From: Paratinospora sagittata
Taxonomy: Eukaryota; Streptophyta; Magnoliopsida; Ranunculales; Menispermaceae
DNA length: 64,000 nt
Assembly: GCA_035771175.1 (NCBI GenBank)
Contig: CM069612.1
Location: forward strand, 27,324,987 to 27,388,986
Direction: 5' to 3'
The position numbers and the translations under genes are program-made. Shown piece by piece: positions 23,259-43,052 of the stretch (its first letter is position 1; each line of letters opens with the position of its first letter). The notes beneath the pieces were generated by a model, which worked only from the letters and a program-made list of their open reading frames with translations, was not told the origin of the DNA and made no database searches.

Positions 23259-23790
23259 TCAAATTAAATGAGAAATACGAGAAGGGTGCCACTCTAGCAT
23301 CATCAACTTTCTTTTCTGGTAGTTGGCCTTGAAGCAAGCCTGCCTTAGTTTCTTTGTTTTCTCCTGAAGATCCACCTCTGGCATCTCTTCCATCAACTCC
23401 CTTTGTTCCTCCAATAACCTCAAAGCGTCTCTTATCTTCATATCTCTACCAACCCCTTCTCCTTCCCCCATTTCCTGCAGTACATAATTAATTAACAAGT
23501 AATTATATTAATCAGAACCTCCCCAAGTTAAGATATCAAAATACTTATAAAGATCAATATATAATGATGATAAATACCTGAACATTGTTGATAACGGTCT
23601 GCAAGCTCATCAACTTTCTGTGAGGCCATCTAGGGATGCCCAATTCCCTGCACCTCCTCTTCAGCAACGTTAAGCCCACCTTAAGTTCTTTTGCAGCTTC
23701 TGATATGGGCATGTAGAAGTAGCGTGAGATGGTTGTGCGTGATAGAGACTCTTCTCTTTGCTTCTTCTTCACCCTCTTCAGTTTCGTCAT
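23259..23790 (-). pseudogene. RKD-type RWP-RK domain gene, C-terminal half
   Basis: Two coding blocks are seen: 23790-23578 (from an internal [13 protein letters not shown]) and 23474-23259, joined by a clean GT-AG intron. Without a further upstream exon this would give 142 residues. The RWP-RK domain is well preserved: [40 protein letters not shown] and [11 protein letters not shown]. After it come a leucine-rich helix (IRDALRLLEEQRELMEEMP) and LRQACFKANYQKRKLM, the RKD hallmark tail. RKD proteins are nuclear DNA-binding regulators of egg-cell and embryo identity. The usual N-terminal activation region is missing on this strand, and the L8 promoter lies only about 0.3 kb upstream. It could still be a short functional RWP-RK protein; I favour a broken gene. 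Confidence 0.72.
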
Positions 23791-24105
23791 CGATTCCACT
23801 ATTAAACATCTTATAATTTTCTTATAATATATTTTTTTATTCATTAGTTGATTTCCACCTACATAAAACATTTTCACCTTTTCATTCTCTCTAAAACACT
23901 TCTATTATTTGTAGCAAAATATGTAGTAATATTTTTGAAAATTCAATTAACAAAGCATATCATCTGCATTGACCAAAGTTTTTTTTAATTTTTCACAAAT
24001 CAATAAAAATGTACATTAACCCCTCATAATTTCTTTTCTTAAGTCGCCTGATTATGTTTTTTTTGACTCCAATAATATTATCATCATCCAACATTTGAAG
24101 TTGTC

Positions 24106-31146
<7,041 letters not shown>

Positions 31147-31385
31147 TGAGCTTACCCATTCATTTTTCTCTTACGTTCTTCTAGACATTTTTTTTCTAAA
31201 TTTTTTTCTTGTGGCACTCATTATGGTTGCCATAATTTTAAAGATACTAAATTTTGTTACTAAAATTAATTGCTTTGGTTGGCTATGAACTTCACATTTA
31301 TATATATGTAATTCTAGAGATTTATTAGGTTAAATAATAGGTTTGTGTATGGATAATTTTGTTTGGAATTTCTAAGCATGGGACT

Positions 31386-31740
31386 TTTTTTTTTTTTTTG
31401 AAATGGGCAAACTTAAATTGAAAGAGTAGGAGAGACTTGGGATACAATATCCATAATAATAGGGAGGAATACAATTTTTCCAAACAATGCAGGATTCAAT
31501 CCCTATTGCTAGTTGACTCAACCTGTGTGCTGCCATGTTACAGTCCCTGAAGATTGCTTTAACCTGGGCATTTGGGAAGAAAGAAAGTAATAGCTTGAAG
31601 TCCTCAGTTATGATACCAAATTCATCTTGGCGCAGAATCTGATTTTTCAGTGCAGAAATTACTGATAAGGAGTCCCCTTCAACAAAAGATAAGCAATATC
31701 CATTATCAGCTGCGAGACGGTGGCCCTCTCTCGATGCTAC
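31386..31740 (-). mobile_element. LINE 3' end: RNase H domain plus poly(A) tail
   Basis: The minus strand reads ADNGYCLSFVEGDSLSVISAL, IITEDFKLLLSFFPNAQV and FRDCNMAAHRLSQLAIG, the C-terminal half of the RNase H domain found in plant LINEs. It then ends in a run of A about 15 long (T run at 31387-31400 on the plus strand). The 5' part is missing, as is usual for LINE insertions. It lies just downstream of the L8 stop codon. Confidence 0.75.
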
Positions 31741-32089
31741 CCATTATTTTCTGAGAGCTGCTAAAATCACCCATATTCTCTTTTCCTTTCCTTTCTTTTC
31801 TTCTCTTTTCAATTCTTTATTTCTTGTAATTTTTCAACCATTCAAGAACTTAAAACAACATTTCAAAGCTTTCTTTAACTACAAAGTAATAAGATTTTGC
31901 GGTAAAATGGAGGGATTGTCATTTTAAAGTGTTTTACACAAATTGGTATGGGAGAAAGATTAAATCTTAAATTGCTAAGTAAAACACGATTTTTATAAGT
32001 TATAAGTTAATTTTTATGAGTTATTTTTAGATTTGTACAAATTTTTGTTGAAAAATCACCGAAAGATAAAAGAGGTGAAAAGTGGGTGA

Positions 32090-32206
32090 ACCCATTTTTA
32101 AGGCCTAATGCACCTATTCGACTGTCCAGGTTCGGACAGGTCGGTCCTGTCCAACTAGCCATGGCTGAACAGTTTGGCTTTGTTCAGCCATGGCCAGCCG
32201 GATGAG
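32090..32206. repeat. 117 bp repeat X, copy 1
   Basis: Direct repeat of 32760-32876. It contains GTTCGGACAGGTCGGTCCTG and a perfect inverted repeat of GCCATGGCTGAACA around a 9-base loop. Copy 1 stops exactly at the start of the solo LTR. Confidence 0.85.
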
Positions 32207-32754
32207 TGTTGGTCCACCTCCTCCTCGTGGGGCAGCAAGGAAGACTCACGTGGGATCCTCAACAACTCATCCAAACATTCAACACATGGGCGGCTGGAAT
32301 GTCAACTTCTTCATGCTGCATGGGATGCATGGGAACCATGCATGAGACACGTGGGCAGAGGTTGACTCTATAAATAGAACCTTAACTTCAACTTGAAAAT
32401 TCATTCGATAGATCTGAGAGAGATCATTAATTCTAGAGAGATCTATTAGGAGAACCTCAAAGAGAATTTCTTTGAGAAGAAAAACTGTGAGCCAATTTGT
32501 GATGGTTTATCCACAAATTGAAGATACATAGATATTGTATATTTGTGAGAGATCCACCGAAATGTGAAGTTTGTAATCCCATTATATTATAGTGAAAGTA
32601 TTTAAGCGGCCTACGGGTCCCGTGGTTTTTACCTCATCTTTTAGAGGGTTTTCTACGCTAAAATCTTTGGTGTTATTTTTGTTATATTTTTAGTTTAGAA
32701 AATTATCCTGAGATTATAGAATTTATTTCTTTACAAACATCAATTTTTTCAACA
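32207..32754 (+). mobile_element. Solo LTR, Ty1-copia type (likely)
   Basis: The 548 bp unit begins TGTTGG and ends TTCAACA, the TG...CA ends of a copia LTR. TATAAATAG at 32371-32379 can serve as the LTR promoter TATA box. The segments GTGAGAGATCCACC and GAGGGTTTTCTACG resemble the R/U5 portion of plant copia LTRs. No internal gag-pol follows. The flanking 5 bp (GATGAG and CATTT sides) do not match. Confidence 0.65.
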
Positions 32755-32759
32755 CATTT

Positions 32760-32876
32760 TTAATACATTTTTAAGGCCTAATGCACCTGTTCGACTGTCC
32801 GGTTCGGACAGGTCGGTCCTGTCCAACCAGCCATGGCTGAACAGTTTGGCTTTGTTCAGCCATGGCCAGCCGGACG
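32760..32876. repeat. 117 bp repeat X, copy 2
   Basis: Near-identical direct copy of 32090-32206, located immediately after the solo LTR. Confidence 0.85.
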
Positions 32877-35281
32877 AGTTATTTCCTAAAAATAAAGAAT
32901 AACGACATATGAGATTCAAAGCCAAATTAAATTGGTGCATACATTTTCCAAATATCAAGTCAAGGAATTAGTAGAGGGACTGTGTGCGTGCGCGACGTAT
33001 CGTCTTTTTCCGAAAACGAAAGCCTAATCATTCCACATGTATGATTCCTATACTTGCTTAATAATTGAAATTGTGTGTTGTTTTATTCGGAAGAAACTTC
33101 TACTTTGCCAATAAATAAATCAAAAGCAGTAAAGACATGACCCCAATCAATCACTATGCTTCATTCTTAATACAGCGTCAATGTTGCATTCTTGTCGGCA
33201 TTACTAGGCTCCCTAGCTCAGCCCACCCATTTCTCTGTATCTTAATTTGTCGCGCTGGACAGTGTCATATAGCTAGGGGTTGAAAATTATAAGGAGACAA
33301 AACAAAAAAAGAATAAATTAAAAATTAGGAAGAACATGATTTTGGTTAGAAAGAACCGCATGCTGAAATTGTAATAAAAATTAACGCTTGTCCGGCCATC
33401 CAGGCCGAATAGAACCATTTTGTTTCAGCCTAGGGCAGCTGGACAAACCCATTCTGTTTCGGGGGTGGCCGAACAAATCAATTTTTTTGGCCACCCTTGG
33501 CCGGACAAAATGGTTTTGTCCGATCCTAGATGGCTAGACAGTTCAGGAATTGAAAATGGATTTCAAAACTTATTTTGAACGCTATTTTTTTCAATGTATG
33601 AATATTTTTGAACAAAAGAAAGTTAACAAAATTAATACACGTAGTATAAGGTGCGAAGGACTTTTAGTTTTACTTGTTTTCCTTTTTACAGTTGATCAAA
33701 TGGCTTGCTTGGAGAAAACCTTAAGGTTTACCACTTGCAATACTTTTCAAGCCAATAAAAACATTTTTGAACTCTTGTAAATGATTTTAGCACAATAAAT
33801 TGATGAAAATATAGGATTTAATTTTGAAAAAACAAAAAAAATAAAAATAATAGGATTAAAGATTAAAAGGGTTTAAGGTTGGAGAGTTTAGGGGTTTAGG
33901 GTTAAAAGATAGTTAGGTGAAGAGAGAAGGGGAGGGTTTAGGATGAGTTTTATTTAGTCTTTTTTAGTAATTTTATATAAGGATATTTGTGTCTTTTTAT
34001 TTTTTTAACTTAAGTGGGCGAAGAGAAAATAAATGGCGGGTGATTTTACCAACTTCCTATTTTCTTAGGAAGAAGCAATAGGATGACCCCTGCTATCTCT
34101 AATAATCACTCCCATCCAAATATAATATTATGATACTATGGGATTAGTAAACTTATGTACAAATATATGTGTAGGTTGAGACCAACAAGTGTGGAGAAAC
34201 TCGAGTAGGATTAAGCAAATCCACATGGGGATGATTTCATGATCTTTACTCCATTTTATTTCAACATGTGCATGAGAACATGATTAACTAATTGCATGAA
34301 TGTTTTTAAAGTAGTTTATACATGCTTGAATTATAAGATATATGCTATAATGATTTGACGCTATGGTGATTATATGAGATTAATATTAGTCTGGCCTGAT
34401 GCATGGATAAGTATTCATGAAATTATTATGATCATGAGAATATGTTATATGATGTGATAAAATTAGATTAATCTATCATGTCTATGATAATATGTTTGTT
34501 ATGCCATCACTAAAGAAGATGATTAAGATAAGAAACTCTACAGTTTTATTGGGCGATTGTTCACGATAGTGAAAATTGCGATTTGAGAAGTGATATTATT
34601 TTGGGTATATCCACAGAGAGGATACTCGATTTGATTATTGAATATTATGGGTAATCGCCTGAAATTAATACAGTTGTTAAGGGTAATATCACCGGAATTA
34701 ATACGGTTGTTTTTGACTCAAAATAAATTAATGTATGCAACGTTAATGTTTGAAACTTATTTGTATATTCTTGTGTATATCTCATAATAAAATGTTATAA
34801 ATAGTTATGAATGACTCACTGAGCTTTTAGTTCACCCCAATTTTTTTTTAATACAGATACTGGTTATAAATTGATGCAGTTTATGAAGTTCTCAGAGCAA
34901 AATAAGGGTGATATGATATAATTGTAAGAAGTTAGTAGACGTGTACAATAGTTAGATATTTATGATTTTGGATATTGACCGTACTGGATCTTAGTAATCA
35001 AAGGATTGAGATTTTATGAATTTGAATGTTTATAATTTTTAGATTTGACCTAATATTATTAAATTAGTGGTTTAGTTTACTGTGAGCATGTCATGGTTCT
35101 TACCTTCGCCCACGGCTTCACGTACTCCATCAAAACATTCATCGGATCGTCAAAAATTTCAAACATACTGACAAGTGACTCCTCTAGCTCCACAAAAATA
35201 TCAGATAATTGGCTGTGTTGTTGATGATCGAAAAAAACGTGCTTAAACATTTCTCGTGAAGGCTATATATGTGGGATATGG
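32877..35281. other. Repeat-derived stretch without genes
   Basis: It holds a block of GTCCGG/CCGGAC-rich sequence at 33388-33540 related to the X repeat and to the intron of the MULE gene at 63.4 kb. A (GGGTTTAGG)-like run lies near 33870-33900. A 34150-35070 segment, with the phrase GACTCACTGAGCTTTTAGTT, looks like LTR-retrotransposon LTR sequence. No intact coding frame is seen. Confidence 0.4.
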
Positions 35282-37033
<1,752 letters not shown>

Positions 37034-37117
37034 TGAAGTTGTCAATATTTTCATTAATCGTATGATTTTCATAATAAATAAATTTTCTTTCTTTCTTTTA
37101 TTATTATTATTTGTATA

Positions 37118-37715
37118 CGAGAATATTGATGGGAGAGCGTATGTAGTCAACACATCATTATATTTAGATCACGATCATGTTCCACATGTAGAATATATAA
37201 AAAACAAGTTTGTAACCCAAATGATGCATGAATATATATTTTATGTAAATTTAACTTTTAAAAACAAAATTATGAAAATAAAAATGAGCCCAATTATAAT
37301 TTGATTTATATAAGGTGTGAGAGAGAGCTCACATAGTGACTTTTTCATAATAAACCTCTATTAATAATAGATTGAGTACTGATGTACTCTGCGGACGTAA
37401 AGATTTCTTCCAAACCATTTTTTGTCTCCTTATTTTCTCTTTGTACGTGTTCTAGGGATTTATTTCCTAAAATAATAAATGAAATAAGTTTCTTTCTTTT
37501 ATTTATAATATTATCATTACTATTTTTTTCTTATTTATCTTCACATACAAGAGAATATTGATGGGAGAGCGTATGTAATGAACATTATATTCAGATTACA
37601 ATCATAGTCCGCATGTAGAATATAAAAAAAAAAAAGAAAAAAAGTTTGTAACCCATATAACGGATGAGTATATATTTTATGTAAATATAACTTTTAAAAA
37701 TAAAATTATGAAAAT
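37118..37715. repeat. Direct duplication, about 160 bp units 430 bp apart
   Basis: The sequence from AGAATATTGATGGGAGAGCG through AATATATTTTATGTAAAT and ACTTTTAAAAA is present at about 37118-37280 and again at about 37552-37715. It lies just downstream of the terpene synthase pseudogene, so it is probably a duplicated 3' flank. Confidence 0.8.
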
Positions 37716-38730
37716 ATAAAATATAAAACATTAAAAATATAAAAATCTTTCTTAAAAGTATAAATTCTCAAAAATATTGTACTTGCTTTTTCACAAATTT
37801 CACTTTGTAGGTGAGGTGTCAATAACAAAATACTTAATACTTACATTTTTGTAGAGAGTCGTCTAATATATATATATGCAACAAATAAAATTTTAAAAAA
37901 TTAATATTTTTATTAAGTTTATAAAGTGTCGTGGAATCAGACATCAATACATAATTCAATGACATCCAACTACATTCTAAGCAAGTGACCAACAACTCAA
38001 ATGCACCACCCTGTCCGAAAAAGGGCAGGGATTAATTCCTACCGGCTGATATTAGAATTTTACACAAAAATGGCAAGTTTACCTTTTTACACACGTTTAA
38101 CATTTAACCAGCTATCAGATTGGTAATTGATGATCAAAAAGTGACCGGATGCACATAGTTTTATAAAACTTTTTATCATTTTTTCAACGCCTTTTAAATC
38201 ATTCAAATCAGAATTAAAAAAAAAAAATTATAGCTATTTGAAGTTATAAATCACTTAAGTAGCTAGATTATAAGTTTATTAGGAGGTAAGAAAGTTTACT
38301 GAAAGATAAACAAGTTGACTGCTCATAGTTAATCAATTAGGTAAAAAAATTTATCAATAAGTAAAAAAGTTTATTGATCGTAAAAAAACCAATCGGTCAA
38401 AAAGTTTATCAATGGTAAACTCGACTTTTTAATTTTAAATTGCTATAACTTTTTTATTTGAACTTTGATTTTAGTGATTAATAATAGATTTTGTAAGTTT
38501 TTTTATTTTCTTTTCAACAAATTTTAAATGGTAAAAGACGGACCTGAACTGATCTTGATCCAACCCGTTACAGCTTACAGCCCTGTTGAGACGGAGTTAA
38601 CCTTCCTAAGTGTCTTTCAAAATAAATAAATAAATAAATAAATAATAAATATAAAGAGAAAGAGAGAGCATGATATAAATAGCACAAGGTTTTCTAAATT
38701 GAACAGGTTTGTTATTTGGGAGGGAGAAGC
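37716..38730. other. Upstream region of the ORRM2-like gene
   Basis: AT-rich DNA with no gene. An (AAAT)n run sits at about 38620-38650, and the last 100 bp are likely promoter and leader. Confidence 0.45.
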
Positions 38731-41700
38731 ATGGCAATGAGAGCGGCGGCCCAGCGTGGCCTCGGTAGAAGGCTTTTCTCCAGCTTCTCGTTCACCCCGC
38801 CACCGACACAGGCCGCTGCAACCACACCACAGGCCGAGCCTTCCACCAACCTCTTCGTGTCCGGTACGTAATTTTAGTGTTAATTTCTTCTTCTTCCTTA
38901 CACTCTTCTCCGTCTACTTTTGTTTTAGGGTTATATATTAATATTGTTTTTGCTGGAATATTTCAGTTGCAAGCTTTAATTTTTTTAATTTTTTTTTCAA
39001 ATTTGTAATTTTTTTGATTGATTACATGGGTGTAATCATGTAGCATATGCTACCCTTTTCCTGATGTTCATTGGAAGTGAAAAAAAATTGTGCCTTTCTG
39101 TTGCGGAGGAGATACAGAACATAGTTGAATCAAGGGGAAGAAAATTGTTTGAACTTGATGAATCTGGCTAACTTGCATTGTTTATCCTCAAATTTATGTT
39201 TTCTTCACTAGTAGTTGAGTGCCAATTTTAGTTACTTTTTGGGGAATTTTTGTATCCACAAGTCAAGTTCTTGGAGAGTTGGAGTTATGAAGAATAATGA
39301 TAAATACTGGTACGGTTAGGAAGAGTGCAAAGAGTAAAAAAATGATTTTTCATTTGGATTCAGATAGAGGGACTCCAAAGTACACTCGGAAAGTGTACTC
39401 GAACACCTGTCAACATGAAATCGCCCAAGACACATAGCTCTCTGTTGATCCAAGGGACGTGGTAATTGGGCTTCTAGTACACTTCCAGAGTCCCCAAAGC
39501 ATTTCCCTTTTCATTTTGACCATAAATAAACCTTTTCAAGATGTGACTGATGATCTTCTTCACTAACCTGATAAAAGATATATGTAATGGAACATTAAAC
39601 ATAGTAATAACAACAATAGGAGAAACTAGTAAATTTTCAATTACTGTGGTTGACATTAGGGATTAACCTTAAGCTCTTTTTCTTTTGCATTATGAATAAG
39701 TTGCTAAATACATTTTACAAGATATTTCATGGTGTTGTTGTTTGCTTATGATATTGTGTTGATGGATGAAACTAAATCAAGGGTTAATGTTAAACTTGAT
39801 TTTGAAGAAAAACTTTAGAATCCAAAAGGTTTGGTCTATATGGCTAAAGAGGTCACGAGTTCAACTCTCCACTAGCGTCGGCCACTAGGGGCCTCTCCCG
39901 CTTGAGCAATCAGGGGCCCAAGGGATTAGTCGAGGTTGGATACTCGGATACCCTTGGTTATCACAAAAAAAAAAAAAAAGGCTAAAGAGGAACCAAAGAG
40001 TTTTCCAAAACAAGTCTAAGGATGCTAGTTTTGTCTGGGAATCCTCCAGCTTAACAAGAACAAATTGGACAATCTATTTTAAACTTGCTAAGGGTTACTC
40101 TATTTCATAGTGGCTTAGGAGCTGGTCTATATTATTATAATTTGGTTGCTTAGTTTGAGTTGTGGTTTGGTGTACCCGTGGTGCGCCTTATCAGTGTCTT
40201 TGCTTTTATTCCCCTTTTAGTTTGTAAAAAACTATATATGTATATTCCTCTCAAAATAGAAAAAAGAAAAAAGAATCCAAAAGGTTTAAAACTTCAAGAT
40301 TGGTAGGAGAATGATTGAATGCATTAGGTATAACTTTAGTAGAAGTAGAAATACAAGTAGAAAGGTAGTGAAGATCAATTATTCAAGAGATACCAATGAA
40401 TGAATGCCCTAGGTATTTAAGATTAATTATTCATAACAAGATAGAAATAAGAAATGATGTTAAACGAAAAATTTATAAAACCTTTATTATGTCAGGTATG
40501 CTTTATAAATCAAATAAAAATAAAAAGATCGTAATAGTGCATTAGGATCTTGCCATTGCATGGTCTAGGGAAGAGATGAAATACGCAAGCTTATTTTTGC
40601 CTTTGTAAGGATGCTATTTGTGAATTCAAACTCTTGACCTTCAAGGCCTAATGGAGCAATCTCTATCGTTGCACTAAGGGCTACCCTTCATTATATTGAA
40701 TAGAAGATTCGACAATTAAGAAACAAATTGTTAATAAATTAAGTTTAACAAAATTGCAAATGTTAACATAGATGGTAGTAAAACATCAAAAGATTAAATT
40801 AAAATGAACTCCAATTTTGTATATTCTATATTCATTAATATAATTATTTGTTTTGTATATTCTATATTCATTAATATAAATGCCTAGAATGGCCCAAGTT
40901 GGAGATAAAACAAGAGAGAACCAATTGAGATGGTTTCAAAATACAACGAATATCATTAGACGTGCCATTAGGGAAAAAAAAAAAAAGCTTAACAATTGAC
41001 AATAACAATAGATGAAGATGAAACCTAAAATAATACAGATAGAAATAATTTTCTCATGTCACTGACAACATGCAATTAGGAAAAGGCTTTGTTAAGTTGA
41101 ATTGGTGTAGACCATCGTTGTACAATCTTCTCCTACCTATGTTGTCATGATGAACAATATATTGTTATAGTTCGAGTGGAGTACATCTCATTAAAACATT
41201 GGTGTTAGTCACAATCAAGGTTGTTAGGATCAAGATCCTACTTAGAATCGGTGAGGGGGTCCAAAGAATCAAATGATAATATTGGATTGTGAAGCGGAAG
41301 ATTCTACCAATAAAAAAAAATAGAATATGTTAATTGCACATCAAGGTACCTAGTAACATTGAAATAACACCAACGTTGAGAGCTTGTATGCATTATCATG
41401 ATCTCAACATATTTTTTTAAAAGAAATTAATGCTGGGTTATGCATTGTCCAAGTAAATAAGATATATCCTAGATGGGAGCATGTGATAGAAGTTGATAAT
41501 AACTAAAAAAAAGGGTCAAATGGAGGTATAGTGGAGTTATTCGGTTTGAAGGAATATATAAGATTAAGCATCAATTTCCTGGTACAAGTCAAAATGTGAA
41601 GCCATGCAGCAAGGTTCTCGAAGGTGTTAGGAAAAAAATTATTGAGATTTTGATGTTTGAATTTGAACAATCCCAAAACAAAAGCAAAGATTGTCTGCTT

Positions 41701-43052
41701 CAATGGTGGAGGAATCATGTGGATAAGAAGTAAAAAAAGGAAAGGCTTCATGGATAATTTTGTTACCAAATCTAAGGTTCAAGCAACCTTGAATCTTATG
41801 TTTAAGAAAGAGGAGTGTGAGAAAGCTTGTCTTCAAGTAGCAAGTTTTTTTTTTACACTAGTGCAATTCCTTTCAATTGTGCGAAGAATCCAAAGTTTAT
41901 ACATTGCTTTATATAGACTTATAGTGGGAGAGTTTATTATAGGTCTAATGTTACTTGGTACCTTGATATAGAATTACCATTTATTTTTCTCGGTGGGTAG
42001 AATCTTGCAATTCAATTTTACGATCCAATCCTTTTGGCCTTAGCAATCCTAGTTCGGATCCAAATATTGACAACCTTGGATGGAAATAAGATTTGTTTTT
42101 GGAGTAACTTTGATGTGTCTCTAGTAGGTTCTGTGATTTATCAAACAGAAGTATAGTTGATATTCCTGCAATTGTGGTTAACGTGTTATTGCAACGGTTA
42201 GGATGAATTGGAATTTCTAATAAATGGCAAGCTACTATTGATGTGGCATATGTATTAGCTAAAATGGTGTGAAATGTTCATATCATGCCCTCTTACTCAT
42301 GTAGGACGCCAACACACACACACACACAGTAATTTTAAGAATTTTTACTTGGTTTCACAAGTCTGGTTTGCCTATATGCATTGGTTGCTTGTTACTGTTT
42401 CTTCTTATCCAATATTATTTCTTCACAGGGCTGAGCAAGCGTACTACATCCGAAGGACTTAGAGAAGCTTTCACGAAATTTGGTGAAGTCGTCAATGGTA
42501 TGTTTTTCTACTACAAGGAATCAATAGAGGTACTATAAAGTCTATAATATCAAACTGTTACTCATTTGTATATTTGTGATATGCAGCTAGAGTTGTGACA
42601 GACCGCAACTCTGGATATTCCAAGGGCTTTGGTTTCGTAAGGTATTCCAACTTGGAAGAGGCTGCAGAAGGCATAAAGGGGATGGATGGAAAGGTGAGCT
42701 AACATCAATTTCATCACAAATTACCCATTTTTACCCAATAGTAAAAAGTTATGAATAGAATTGAAATGTTACCTTCAAGCACAACCTCAAGAGCTAGATT
42801 GAGGAAAAGCAACAGATATATGTACTGAGTTCATAGATATAAATTATTGTTGATTGGGTGAACAAAAACCATTGAATCATTTCCTGTTGAATGGTATCTG
42901 AACAGGTGCAATTTACTGACTATTTTGATTGTCTTTGTTTGGTGCAGTTCCTTGATGGGTGGGTTATATTCGCCGAATACGCAAGACCAAGGCCGCCCCT
43001 GTCGTCAACACAGAACAATGGGGCTCCTGCCCCTCTATCTACAAATTATTGA
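38731..43052 (+). CDS. Organelle RRM-domain protein, ORRM2-like (mitochondrial)
   Basis: The exons are 38731-38863, 42429-42497, 42587-42693 and 42948-43052. All junctions are GT-AG and in phase (414 nt, 137 residues). Residues 1-25 (MAMRAAAQRGLGRRLFSSFS) are an Arg/Ser-rich amphipathic mitochondrial presequence. A single RRM fills about residues 40-115, with RNP2-like LFVSGL, the TSEGLREAFTKFGEVV helix, RNP1 KGFGFVRY and the C-terminal WVIFAEYARPRPP. The order and wording closely match Arabidopsis ORRM2, a factor in mitochondrial C-to-U RNA editing. The editing role is inferred from that relative. Intron 1 (3.6 kb) contains a SINE, an AU-SINE-like fragment and a LINE fragment. Confidence 0.9.
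39853..39979 (+). mobile_element. tRNA-derived SINE in ORRM2-like intron 1
   Basis: GGCTAAAGAGG at 39842-39852 is repeated at 39980-39990 as the target-site duplication. A B-box-like CACGAGTTCAACTC lies near the start and an A15 tail at the end. Confidence 0.8.
40590..40700 (-). mobile_element. AU-SINE-like fragment
   Basis: On the minus strand TTAGTGCAACGATAGAGATT is followed by GCTCC, then GGTCAAGAGTTTGAATTC and AAGG. This resembles the tRNA-related head of the widespread plant AU-SINE (GTTGCTCCAT then GGTCACGGGTTCG). It is decayed. Confidence 0.55.
40885..41110 (+). mobile_element. LINE reverse-transcriptase fragment
   Basis: Reads VGDKTRENQLRWFQNTTNII then RRAIR, followed by a shifted RWRPKIIQIE-like segment. 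This is the same C-terminal part of a LINE-like reverse transcriptase as in the L8 intron. It is short and decayed, and lies inside ORRM2-like intron 1. Confidence 0.55.

Noticed and set aside
41218..42070. Possible transposon with short ends AAGGTTGT/ACAACCTT
   Set aside because: The matching ends are only about 8 bp, with no clear target duplication and no coding content.
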